DNA from: Rhizocola hellebori
Lineage (GTDB): Bacteria; Actinomycetota; Actinomycetes; Mycobacteriales; Micromonosporaceae
NCBI RefSeq assembly: GCF_016862955.1
Contig: NZ_BONY01000067.1
Coordinates: forward strand, 1 to 50,452
DNA length: 50,452 bases
Direction of reading: 5' to 3'
In this document: one piece after another, positions 23,998-31,742 of the stretch
Position numbering within the stretch: the stretch's first letter is position 1
Layout of the letters: every line of letters begins with the position of its first letter
Notes under the pieces: model-generated
Databases searched by the model: none
What the model was told of the DNA's origin: nothing
What the model saw: only the letters and a program-made list of their open reading frames with translations
Program-made: the position numbers and the translations under genes

Positions 23998-26178
23998 CTA
24001 GGTTCCGAGAGTGCCATCCGGTTCCTCAGCGATTGCGTCAATTTGAGACGGAGAAATCCCGGAGTGATCGATGGGTGCATCCACCTCTACCGTGACCAGC
24101 TGTGATTGCTCTGTTAATACAGCATCATTGGATTCGCCCAAAATTGGCGAATCCAATGCTTGTTCTACGGCCTCTCGCATCTGGCGTATTGAAAGGAGCA
24201 GCATTTCGGACCTGGTTCGATCAGTCATGGCCTCGATGAAAGCCGCTTTGGGTTGTTCCCGAACAATTGCCGCGACAGATGCTGCCCAGATACGGTCAAC
24301 GGTCGCGCCGTGTAGGCGTCCTTCCTCACGCAGAACGCACCAATGCCGGGTGATCTCGGCAATTTCGGCCTGGTCCCCATGAGTCGTTAACGTCAGCCAC
24401 GCTTCGCTCAGGAGAAGGAGCATTTGAACATCGGTCATGGCATCTTGGACAAGCAGCGCAGCAACGCTGTCGTCTGGCCGTGAATCGATAAGGGAAACTA
24501 GCGCCAACAAACCCGTCCGCCTGGACACCCCCTCACGTGACCACTCCAATGACTTGTTTGTGACGAGTGGTCGCAGATCATCCTGGCCAGCCAGGAAACG
24601 AACCGCTTTGCTAACCGCAATCGACGCAGCCGGGTGATCCGCGCGTGCTTCTAAGTGACGAAGACGGGCCAATGCGACTTGGGGGAGTTTGGTCCCGAAT
24701 GGGCCTGCGCAGAGTCTAGCCAGGGGCGCAATTGCGGCAGTGGAACCCCTATAGGCCCAGTGCCACATGCGTCCTTGAGCGAGCCCGCCAGCCGAGTCAT
24801 CAATTAATAGCTTTGCCAGAGCGTCTTCAGCAAGTTGGCACTCTACGACGCCTGCCCCTTTCTCTCTTTTGAGCCACGAGAACATCTTGTCGAATATTTC
24901 AGGGCTTCGGTACACCCGCGTGAGATGTGCAAGGACCTCCGCTAGACGATCAGCGTAAAGTCGGGTTGCGGGACTTCTTGTCAGAACAGCAACCCAATCC
25001 AAGAAGGGTTGGTGCAGCTCCGGTTGATCTCGCCACAACCACTCAATGATTGCCCAGTCGAGTCCAGGCTTGTCGAGGTTCAGCCACGTGCGGTCGTCTT
25101 TTGCAATTGCATCGATTGCCCTAATGCGCGTCGTCCAGCCCTCGGACTCCAATGACATGTACAGAGGTAGCTTCGTGTGTCCAAGACTTCTCGCGAGCTG
25201 TCGGGAAGCGGTTCCGATAGCAGATGACGCAGCTCCGTTTAGCACAGCCACTGTGATCAACAGAATACGTCGATCCGCCCATCCGACCTGCCGGCAATCA
25301 AGTTGATCGTGTATGTCCTTTTCCCACTTGCGCTGTGCATCCACGATGAGTCCGAGATCCTCAAACCTCGCGCTAAGCAATCGCTCTGCGAGTTCTACGC
25401 CTTCTTGTGGACTCGCCTGGCGGGCATACATCTCTGCCATGAGGCCTTGGAGCGGTTCCTCATCGAGCCACGAGATCAGGGCGGAAGGTCCGCCCCGCAA
25501 TGCGATGTGTGCTCTGACAATAAGCTTGGCTTCTCGTGGAACGAGATTAACAGTGTACTCTTTCATTAGCACTCGGCAGGGAGTCCAGATTCTCGGTGTC
25601 ACAGTGACCACAAGTTGTGAGCCATTGGCTTTGAGTGTGCGGCTGTAGTCGAGTAGATCGTGTCCGAACTGTTCTGTCACCTGACTTGCCTCGGTAGTGA
25701 GATCGAGGAGGAGACGGCAATGGGGTGGTGCTGGCAGCAGTTTGGGTGACGCTTCGCCCTCGGCCCAATCGGGCGACAGTTCGTATACCGGGGTGTTGTC
25801 GGGTGTGGTTGCGGTCAGCAGACGAATAGCATCGGATCGACGTCCTGAGCCGCGTACGTTCTCCAGGACCGCGAGTCCATGAAAGTCCAAACTAGACTCG
25901 GCCTTGATGAACTGATCTCGCGACTGATCAGGGCCAACATAAACGCTGGATCTGATCTTTCTGACTTCCACTTGATTGATGGCGCTGATGCCCACCTTGG
26001 AGCCGATGATCGTGATGTCTATGTCATAGAGAGTGCCAACTGCGTAGTTCGTCGACCCTTTACCGGCAAACACCGAAGCAGTGGCGTAGCCCGCACGCGG
26101 AGTCGGTGCAGTCTGTTGGTCGGAAGCAGGCGGATCCAGCTGAAGTGAGTTGAGAAAATCGGAAAGCCTTTCGCTCAT
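23998..26178 (-). CDS. Large protein of unknown function, second gene of a two-gene operon
   Basis: I do not recognise this 726-aa protein. After a short helical N-terminus and a Pro/Thr linker (QQTAPTPRAG), residues about 40-240 look beta-rich (YDIDITIIGSKVGISAINQV, SQLVVTVTPRIWTP). The rest, about 260-690, is a long helical solenoid with HEAT-like regularity (RIRAIDAIAKDDRTW, QVALARLRHLEARADHPA). It has no Walker A, nuclease, HNH, TIR or transmembrane signature. Its ATG overlaps the upstream DUF4145-like gene by 4 bp, so the two are made together and probably act together. Base composition is visibly less GC-rich than the flanks, suggesting transfer. A stretch at residues 42-52 resembles the partner's tail (see findings). 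Confidence 0.85.
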   Translation of the reverse strand: MSERLSDFLNSLQLDPPASDQQTAPTPRAGYATASVFAGKGSTNYAVGTLYDIDITIIGSKVGISAINQVEVRKIRSSVYVGPDQSRDQFIKAESSLDFHGLAVLENVRGSGRRSDAIRLLTATTPDNTPVYELSPDWAEGEASPKLLPAPPHCRLLLDLTTEASQVTEQFGHDLLDYSRTLKANGSQLVVTVTPRIWTPCRVLMKEYTVNLVPREAKLIVRAHIALRGGPSALISWLDEEPLQGLMAEMYARQASPQEGVELAERLLSARFEDLGLIVDAQRKWEKDIHDQLDCRQVGWADRRILLITVAVLNGAASSAIGTASRQLARSLGHTKLPLYMSLESEGWTTRIRAIDAIAKDDRTWLNLDKPGLDWAIIEWLWRDQPELHQPFLDWVAVLTRSPATRLYADRLAEVLAHLTRVYRSPEIFDKMFSWLKREKGAGVVECQLAEDALAKLLIDDSAGGLAQGRMWHWAYRGSTAAIAPLARLCAGPFGTKLPQVALARLRHLEARADHPAASIAVSKAVRFLAGQDDLRPLVTNKSLEWSREGVSRRTGLLALVSLIDSRPDDSVAALLVQDAMTDVQMLLLLSEAWLTLTTHGDQAEIAEITRHWCVLREEGRLHGATVDRIWAASVAAIVREQPKAAFIEAMTDRTRSEMLLLSIRQMREAVEQALDSPILGESNDAVLTEQSQLVTVEVDAPIDHSGISPSQIDAIAEEPDGTLGT
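24126..24158. repeat. Perfect 13-bp inverted repeat inside the 726-aa gene
   Basis: The arms at 24126-24138 and 24146-24158 are exact reverse complements with a 7-nt AT-rich loop, near the 3' end of the coding sequence (C-terminal DSPILGESN region). It is unusual because most hairpins in this window lie between genes. Confidence 0.85.
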
Positions 26179-27128
26179 GGTTGGTCACTCGCCTTCGGGG
26201 GCGCCTGATTGAAGTTGCCACCATAAAATCCGCCGATTACGATATTGGAGGATGCGGCGCCCGCGACGTTTACCGCCGACGCCGACCGCATACCTGGCCC
26301 ATGAGCGTTTTCCACAACGATCTGACGGGCAATAGATAGGAGTTGCGCAAACTCGGCTTCGGTCGAGCCTGCAGCTTCTTTGGCATTTTCAAGGTGCTGA
26401 GTATGTTGGGCGCCTGGTAGATCCCGGTCGGCCTGAAGCCGTGACTCTAGCCCTGATTCGAGTTCCGTGCAGAAAGTGTCGATTCGTTCAGACATGCTGC
26501 GGACAACGTGGCTGTGGTTGCTAACAAGTTCGATCAGCTCCGCTGTGGCGCGTTCGACAGACTCCGCCTGGGTGGGGCTGGCAATGTTCTGCTCATGCTG
26601 GACCATTCGTTGCCGATACGTCGCCAGCAGAACATTGAGCTCTCTCGCAGCGCCAGAAGCCTTGTTGATCGTTTCGGCCAGACCTTGAGTCGACGGCTGT
26701 GGCGGCACGAATACGCGTACTTCTCCGTGCCCGTTGATCGAGTTGTGCAGCCATAGTCCTAGATGGAAGCAATCCTGCACCGCCAGGATGGCCTTTCGGA
26801 TATCTCCTAGGTGGTCGTGAACGGCGCTATTGCCGGTGGTTCGTATCTCGTGACAAGCCTTAATCATATTCGGACTGAGGGCTCCTGCCGCATCAAGCTC
26901 GTTGATTCGGCCATGCAGGTCCTTAGCCCGGAAGCTGTGGCCAATCAGTGCTGCAGCCTTCTTTACAAGGACTTCGACGAACCGTCTGGCGCGAGATAGC
27001 GCCGCATCCGGATCTGTGTATACATACGACTCCGCTGTAGCTCCGTCGTAGGCAAGCAGAGGTTCGTGGGCCAATAGATAACCGAAATTCAACGACCGCC
27101 CGACGATCTCATCGGTGACTTCGCTCAT
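26175..27128 (-). CDS. DUF4145-like protein with coiled coil and Gly/Asn amyloid-like C-terminal tail
   Basis: This is a 317-aa protein in three parts. Residues 10 to about 125 fit the DUF4145 pattern seen in restriction and other defence proteins (YVYTDPDAALSRARRFVEVL, DLHGRINELDAAGALSP, EIRTTGNSAVHDH). Residues about 150-275 are helical and coiled-coil-like. The last 30 residues are disordered except for SSNIVIGGFYGGNFNQ (293-308), a short hydrophobic Gly/Asn motif resembling RHIM-like or BASS amyloid signalling tails. The ATG is at 27128. The gene leads a two-gene operon and overlaps the 726-aa gene by 4 bp. The proposed role is the sensor or adaptor of a two-protein system. DUF4145 is moderately sure and the tail reading is inference. 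Confidence 0.72.
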   Translation of the reverse strand: MSEVTDEIVGRSLNFGYLLAHEPLLAYDGATAESYVYTDPDAALSRARRFVEVLVKKAAALIGHSFRAKDLHGRINELDAAGALSPNMIKACHEIRTTGNSAVHDHLGDIRKAILAVQDCFHLGLWLHNSINGHGEVRVFVPPQPSTQGLAETINKASGAARELNVLLATYRQRMVQHEQNIASPTQAESVERATAELIELVSNHSHVVRSMSERIDTFCTELESGLESRLQADRDLPGAQHTQHLENAKEAAGSTEAEFAQLLSIARQIVVENAHGPGMRSASAVNVAGAASSNIVIGGFYGGNFNQAPPKASDQP

Positions 27129-27546
27129 GGCACTCCTATGGCCGATTTTGACAAAGCCCTACAGAATAGCGCATTGGTGCAACATAAGCCGATGTCGGAT
27201 CTTGGACGCTCCACGGGCTTTGCGAGACGAAGCGGTACGTGTGTGTCGACGAACGAGTGAGGGTGCGGCGGCGAGCGTGCGCACCCGACAAGTTCCATCC
27301 CGCGGACCACCCACTCGTCACCCAGAGAGCATAGCAATAGAGTGAACATGGTTGATATGGTGATCGGGAGCTGGATCGATCTGGCCGGCGTTGGCCCTGC
27401 TATGCGTTGGCTCGTTGTCTCTCATCCGCCAGCGCTAAGCAATGGGAGGATGCAACCTGCTGGGTAGCCGGGGAATCGCTCTGTTGCTACCGCGCCCGAC
27501 GCCTCGTCCTTCACTGGTTTGTTTGTGTCACGGCTTTCGGAGACCG
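27129..27546. other. 418-bp region without a supported gene
   Basis: Short open frames exist on both strands but none has a good ribosome binding site or protein-like composition. It should contain the promoter of the DUF4145-like operon near 27130-27200. I see no transposase or integrase remnant. Confidence 0.5.
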
Positions 27547-28128
27547 TCAACTGCCGGACTTGTTTGATCCTGGCGGTCCATCCAGGACTGTCGGAATGTA
27601 TTCGAGCAGCTGTATCCGTCCGTCGAACGTGCGGCTGTTCACCATCTCAAGGGACACGTCTGGGTACCCGTCGTAAATCCTTTCGTTGCCGGTGCTTCCC
27701 GTGATGACGGGAAAGACGACCACGCGGAAGAGGTCAACGAGACCGGCTTGAAGGAGGCTGCGACACAAACTCAGGCTGCCCATGGTGTGCATGGACTTGT
27801 CGCCGGTTTCCTTCATCTCGCGCACGGCCTCGACGGCGTCTCCCGAGACCAGTTGGGTGTTCGGCCAGGAGAGCGGCTCGGTCAAGGTGGATGAGAAGAC
27901 GACCTTCGTCAGCGCGGCCAGCTGATCGGTCCCCGGCTCGCCGTCTGCGGCCAGCTCGGACATGAGTCGGTAGGTCGTTGCGCCCATCAGGACGGTGTAG
28001 TCCGCTTCTGGGTGGTCGGCCAACCAGGCCAGGTACTCGGGGCCTTCTAGGCCCCACCAGCCGGGCCAGCCTTCAGCGGCCCCGTATCCATCGAGTGAGG
28101 TAATGAAGTCAACAACTAGCTTAGGCAT
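27547..28128 (-). CDS. Dihydrofolate reductase family protein (RibD C-terminal-like)
   Basis: This 193-aa protein has the DHFR/RibD-C fold. It begins KLVVDFITSLDGYGA, contains ADYTVLMGATTYRLM and VVFSSTL, and near the end MHTMGSLSLCRSLLQAGLVDLFRVVVFPVI, the family NADPH-binding/active-site region. Stand-alone RibD-C proteins are common in actinomycetes and most have no known substrate. It lies 158 bp downstream of tRNA-Lys on the same strand. A true folate role is unlikely, because classical DHFR residues are not all present. Confidence 0.92.
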   Translation of the reverse strand: MPKLVVDFITSLDGYGAAEGWPGWWGLEGPEYLAWLADHPEADYTVLMGATTYRLMSELAADGEPGTDQLAALTKVVFSSTLTEPLSWPNTQLVSGDAVEAVREMKETGDKSMHTMGSLSLCRSLLQAGLVDLFRVVVFPVITGSTGNERIYDGYPDVSLEMVNSRTFDGRIQLLEYIPTVLDGPPGSNKSGS

Positions 28129-28286
28129 TCGTGGATCCCTTCCCGTGAACGGGCGGCCGGCCGAGGTGGACTACTCCCTCAGTTGACCACGGCACGCCGT
28201 CTGGGTGACCGTCAAACGAGTCATCACCATCGGTGGTACCCAGCAAAGTGCGAGTAATAACCGCACTCGAGGGAACAAGATCAAAG

Positions 28287-28358
28287 TGGGCCGCCAGGGA
28301 CTCGAACCCTGAACCTACGGATTAAAAGTCCGCAGCTCTGCCATTGAGCTAGCAGCCC
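28287..28358 (-). tRNA. tRNA-Lys (anticodon TTT)
   Basis: The minus strand folds as a cloverleaf. A 7-bp acceptor stem (GGGCTGC with GCGGCCC, one G-U) is followed by a D-arm GCTC/GAGC. The anticodon arm has loop CTTTTAA, so the anticodon is TTT. The T-arm is CAGGG-TTCGAGT-CCCTG and the discriminator is A. The 3' CCA is not encoded. Its 3' end faces the DHFR-like gene and the accessory region beyond, a common insertion site for islands, but I saw no repeat of the tRNA end or integrase. Confidence 0.96.
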
Positions 28359-28430
28359 TAGCCCGACCAGGTTACCGGATGCCGAAGAGCGGGTCTCCTC
28401 AGTATCCGACCTGGCCGGGGCTAACTTGGT

Positions 28431-30518
28431 CTACCGAGCGAGGCCCATCTGGTCCAAGATCCAGGCAGACATGAAGGCCTCTTCCTTCCAGGCGTCATAT
28501 CGCCCAGAAGGCCCAGCATGCCCGGCGCCCATCTCGGTCTTCATCAGGTATGACCCGGAGGGGGCGACGGCCCGGAGGCGGGCGACCCATTTGGCCGGCT
28601 CGCAGTAGCGGACCCGGGTGTCGTTGAGGGACGTCATCGCGAGGATCGCCGGGTAGTCGTGGTCGGCGACGTTCTCGTAAGGCGAGTAAGCCTTCATGTA
28701 CGCGTAGACCTCAGGTGATTCCAGCGGGTTGCCCCATTCTTCCCACTCGGTGACCGTCAGTGGGAGCGACGGGTCGAGGATTGAGGTGAGCGGGTCGACG
28801 AAGGGGACCTGGGCCACGATGGCCTTGTAGGCGTCGGGGGCCAGGTTGGCGATGGCGCCCATGAGGAGGCCGCCGGCGGATCCGCCGCGCGCCACGAGGC
28901 GCTCGGATGAGGTCCAGCTGGTTTTGACAAGGTGGCGGGCGCAGGCGGTGAAGTCGGTGAAGGTGTTGCGTTTTTGGAGCAGTTTGCCTTCTTCGTACCA
29001 GCGCCGCCCCAGCTCGCCCCCGCCGCGGATGTGGGCGACAGCGAAGACGACGCCGCGGTTGAGCAAGGAGAGCCGCGGGATGGAGAACCAAGGATCCATG
29101 CTCGACTCGTAGGAGCCGTAGCCGTACAGCAGGCAAGGGGCGGAGCCGTCGCGAGGCGTGCCTACCTTGCACACCAAGGAGATGGGCACCTGGGTGCCGT
29201 CGTCGGCGGTGGCCCAGACCCGGTGCTGCTCGTACTGCGACGGGTCGAAGGCGACCCCGTCGGGGCCGGGAAGAACCGGCTTTTGCTTGCGCAGCAACAA
29301 AGCCCGCGACGCGAGGTCGTAGTCGTACACAGAATCGGGTGTTACCAAAGAGGTGTAGGACAGCCGCAGTTGAGCGGGCGCATAGTCGGGGTTGGACGAC
29401 AGGCCGACGGTGTAGAGCGGGTCGGGGAATTCGATGTCGTAAGCGTCGCCGGTGGCGGGCAGGACCCGCAGGCCGGTCAGCCCGTCCTTGCGGAAGTGGA
29501 CGACGAGAAGGTCTTCGAAGGCGTCCACCGACTCCAGCCGGGTGTCGGAGCGGTGCGAAATGATCTCGTGGAACTGGCTGTGGTCGGTGACCGGGGTCCA
29601 GCCGAGCACGAAGTTTTCCGCGTTCTCGTTGTGCAGCACCACAAAGCGGTCGCCCTGGTGGTCGACGGACATCTCGATGCCCTGACGCCGGCCGGTGCCG
29701 AAGACGGTGGGTTGCGCGTCGGGCTGGTCGGCGGGGATGAGCCGGATCTCCGAGGTGAGCTTGCTGTGGATGTCGATGATGATGAACTGCCGGGAGCGGG
29801 TCAGGTCGACGCCGATCCAGAACCGTTCGTCGGCTTCCTCGTAGACGAGGGCGTCGTCGCCGGTCGCGCCGAGCGTGTGCCGCCACACGCGGTGGGGGCG
29901 CCAGGCGTCGTCGACGGTGAGGTAGAAGATGGTCGAGTTGTCGGTTGCCCAGGCGGCACCGTAGAAGGTGTCCGTGATCTCGTCGGGGAGCAGCTCGCCG
30001 GTCCTGAGGTCCTTGACCCGCAGGGTGAAGCGCTCGTCGCCGGAGAAGTCGGTGGAGTAGGCCAGCAGGTGGCTATCGGGACTGATCTCGAAGGTGCCCA
30101 GGGCGAAGAACTCATGCCCTTCGGCCAGCTGGTTTCCGTCGAGGAGCACCTCTTCGCCGGCTAGTGGAGCACCATCGCTGGGGATCGGCGGAGCCGTCTC
30201 ACCCTCGGCGATAAGACGCCGGCAGTGGATCCCATATTGCTTTCCCTCTTGGGTACGGGTGTAGTACCAGTAGCCGCCCCTGCGCACCGGAACCGATAGA
30301 TCAGTTTCTTGCGTCCGGGTCTTTATCTCTTGGAACAGCGTCTCCCGAAGCCCGGCAAGGTGTGCCGTGGCCTGTTCGGTGTGGTCGTTCTCGGCGGTCA
30401 GGTAGGCCGTTACCGCCGGATCGTCCTTGTCTTCCAGCCACGCGTAATCATCGATGATGGTGTCGCCGTGATTGGTGCGTGATGTGGGGATCCGCTTCGC
30501 CATAGGGGGCTGGGTCAT
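28431..30518 (-). CDS. ptrB: S9A prolyl oligopeptidase / oligopeptidase B-like serine peptidase
   Basis: This 695-aa cytoplasmic serine peptidase consists of a beta-propeller (about 70-400) and a C-terminal alpha/beta hydrolase domain. The nucleophile is Ser547 in ARGGSAGGLLMG. The catalytic His is in MGAGHAGPSGR near residue 660, with the Asp in SLNDTRVRY. The length and the YEHGCRxY-like segment fit oligopeptidase B (PtrB), which cleaves short peptides after basic residues. Start ATG 30518 gives MTQPPMAKRIPTS; ATG at the sixth codon is an alternative. Its upstream region is shared with the divergent GlcE-like gene and contains a LexA-like box. Confidence 0.92.
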   Translation of the reverse strand: MTQPPMAKRIPTSRTNHGDTIIDDYAWLEDKDDPAVTAYLTAENDHTEQATAHLAGLRETLFQEIKTRTQETDLSVPVRRGGYWYYTRTQEGKQYGIHCRRLIAEGETAPPIPSDGAPLAGEEVLLDGNQLAEGHEFFALGTFEISPDSHLLAYSTDFSGDERFTLRVKDLRTGELLPDEITDTFYGAAWATDNSTIFYLTVDDAWRPHRVWRHTLGATGDDALVYEEADERFWIGVDLTRSRQFIIIDIHSKLTSEIRLIPADQPDAQPTVFGTGRRQGIEMSVDHQGDRFVVLHNENAENFVLGWTPVTDHSQFHEIISHRSDTRLESVDAFEDLLVVHFRKDGLTGLRVLPATGDAYDIEFPDPLYTVGLSSNPDYAPAQLRLSYTSLVTPDSVYDYDLASRALLLRKQKPVLPGPDGVAFDPSQYEQHRVWATADDGTQVPISLVCKVGTPRDGSAPCLLYGYGSYESSMDPWFSIPRLSLLNRGVVFAVAHIRGGGELGRRWYEEGKLLQKRNTFTDFTACARHLVKTSWTSSERLVARGGSAGGLLMGAIANLAPDAYKAIVAQVPFVDPLTSILDPSLPLTVTEWEEWGNPLESPEVYAYMKAYSPYENVADHDYPAILAMTSLNDTRVRYCEPAKWVARLRAVAPSGSYLMKTEMGAGHAGPSGRYDAWKEEAFMSAWILDQMGLAR

Positions 30519-30569
30519 CCCGTAACCGTACCTTTCGCGAACCGCTGGTTAGGAGGTACGCTCACGATA

Positions 30570-30585
30570 TCGAACATATGTTCTA
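30570..30585. promoter_or_regulatory. Probable LexA (SOS) box
   Basis: TCGAACATATGTTCTA matches the actinobacterial SOS consensus TCGAAC-N4-GTTCGA at 11 of 12 defined positions, with a 12-bp perfect palindrome core at 30572-30583. It lies 15 bp before the GlcE-like start and 52 bp before the divergent peptidase start, well placed to block either promoter. Confidence 0.6.
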
Positions 30586-30599
30586 AGATTGGGAGTGTG

Positions 30600-31721
30600 A
30601 TGGGCCAGCCCGAAACGCCCGAGATCCGCTATGTGGCCACGCCGCACAGCCTTGATGAGCTCTGCGAGCTCATGGCCACGGCACATCAGCGGGGCCTCGT
30701 AGTGGTGCCGCGGGGTTCGGGCAGCAAGTTCGGCTGGCTCGACCTGCCGCCGGTCATCGACGTCCTGCTCGACATGAGCGCCTTTTCCGTCTGCCGGTTC
30801 GACCGGGAGTCGGGCGAGGTGACGGTCGGGGCCGGGGTGGCGGTGGCCGCTGTGCAAGACGAGCTGGCCAGGTCGGGCCGGCGGGCGCCACTCGATCCGC
30901 CGTCCCTGCGGGCCACCATCGGCGGCACGTTCGTCACCGCCGAGACCGGTCCGCTGTCGCACCAGTTCGGGCCGCCCGCGGCCCACGTGGTCGACGCCAC
31001 CATCGCACTGCCAGACGGCACGCTGAGCACTGTCGCCGACACGGTGCAGCTGCTCGGGAGCTGCGTCTGCGACCTGCGCTGGGCCTATCCGGGCCACCCC
31101 AACCATGCCAGTGTGGTCGCCGAGATAGTCCTGCGCACGCAGGCGCTTCCCGATGTTCAGACCTGGGTGACCTGTCCGGTCTCCCAGCCGATGCACATCG
31201 CCGATCTGCTTGAGCAGATCAGCGAAGCGGGGGTCGCTCCGGCGGCGATCGAGCTTGACCTGCCGGGGCTGCGCCCCGGCGCGGCAGTGCCGGGTCAGCG
31301 GATCGCCGCCGGGACGGTGTCGGTGTTACTCGAAGGCTCGGCGGCCAGCGTGCTCGATCGCCGCCGCGGTCTCGAGGCGAGTCTTGTCACGACCAGTCAC
31401 GTCAGCGATCTGATGCCGCAGTGGTGGGGGCGCTACCCGTTCCGTGCCGGGGATGTGGCGGTGCGCCTCAACGCCCCCGATGGCCAGCTTCCCCTGGTCA
31501 GTTATGCGCTCAGCGATGCCGCGGGGATGCCCGTCCCGGTGCGCGGCAGCCTGGGCAGCGGGCCGGGCTGGGCCGCTCTTCCGGGTGACCTTCCGCATCA
31601 GCGGCTGATGACGATTCTCGATACGGTGCGCGAGGTGTTGCTCGCTCGCGGTGGTTCAGCTGTTGTTCAGGCTGTGCCAAGCGAGCTAAAGGAGGTTCTT
31701 ACCCCCTATCGACGGCCATGA
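30600..31721 (+). CDS. FAD-binding oxidoreductase, GlcE-like
   Basis: This 373-aa flavoprotein has an FAD_binding_4 (PCMH) domain: GLVVVPRGSGSKFGWLDLPP, EVTVGAGVAVAAVQDELA and RAPLDPPSLRATIGGTFVTAETGPLSHQFG. It is related to GlcE, the FAD subunit of glycolate oxidase. The usual KNVAGYD segment after the FAD domain is replaced by a divergent CVCDLRWAYPGHPNHAS stretch, so the substrate may differ. ATG 30600 was chosen because GGGAG lies 4 bp upstream; GTG 30597 is too close. No glcD or glcF partner is adjacent. A probable LexA box overlaps its promoter. Confidence 0.78.
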   Translation: MGQPETPEIRYVATPHSLDELCELMATAHQRGLVVVPRGSGSKFGWLDLPPVIDVLLDMSAFSVCRFDRESGEVTVGAGVAVAAVQDELARSGRRAPLDPPSLRATIGGTFVTAETGPLSHQFGPPAAHVVDATIALPDGTLSTVADTVQLLGSCVCDLRWAYPGHPNHASVVAEIVLRTQALPDVQTWVTCPVSQPMHIADLLEQISEAGVAPAAIELDLPGLRPGAAVPGQRIAAGTVSVLLEGSAASVLDRRRGLEASLVTTSHVSDLMPQWWGRYPFRAGDVAVRLNAPDGQLPLVSYALSDAAGMPVPVRGSLGSGPGWAALPGDLPHQRLMTILDTVREVLLARGGSAVVQAVPSELKEVLTPYRRP

Positions 31722-31742
31722 CTTTGGCACAATAGCGACACT

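Noticed and set aside
19435-27128. CRISPR array or prophage in the accessory region
   Set aside because: No regularly spaced direct repeats, and no capsid, portal, terminase or lysis genes were seen.
28287-28358. tRNA-Lys as an attachment site of an integrated element
   Set aside because: No integrase and no visible copy of the tRNA 3' end in the neighbouring 10 kb; kept only as a suggestion in the island finding.
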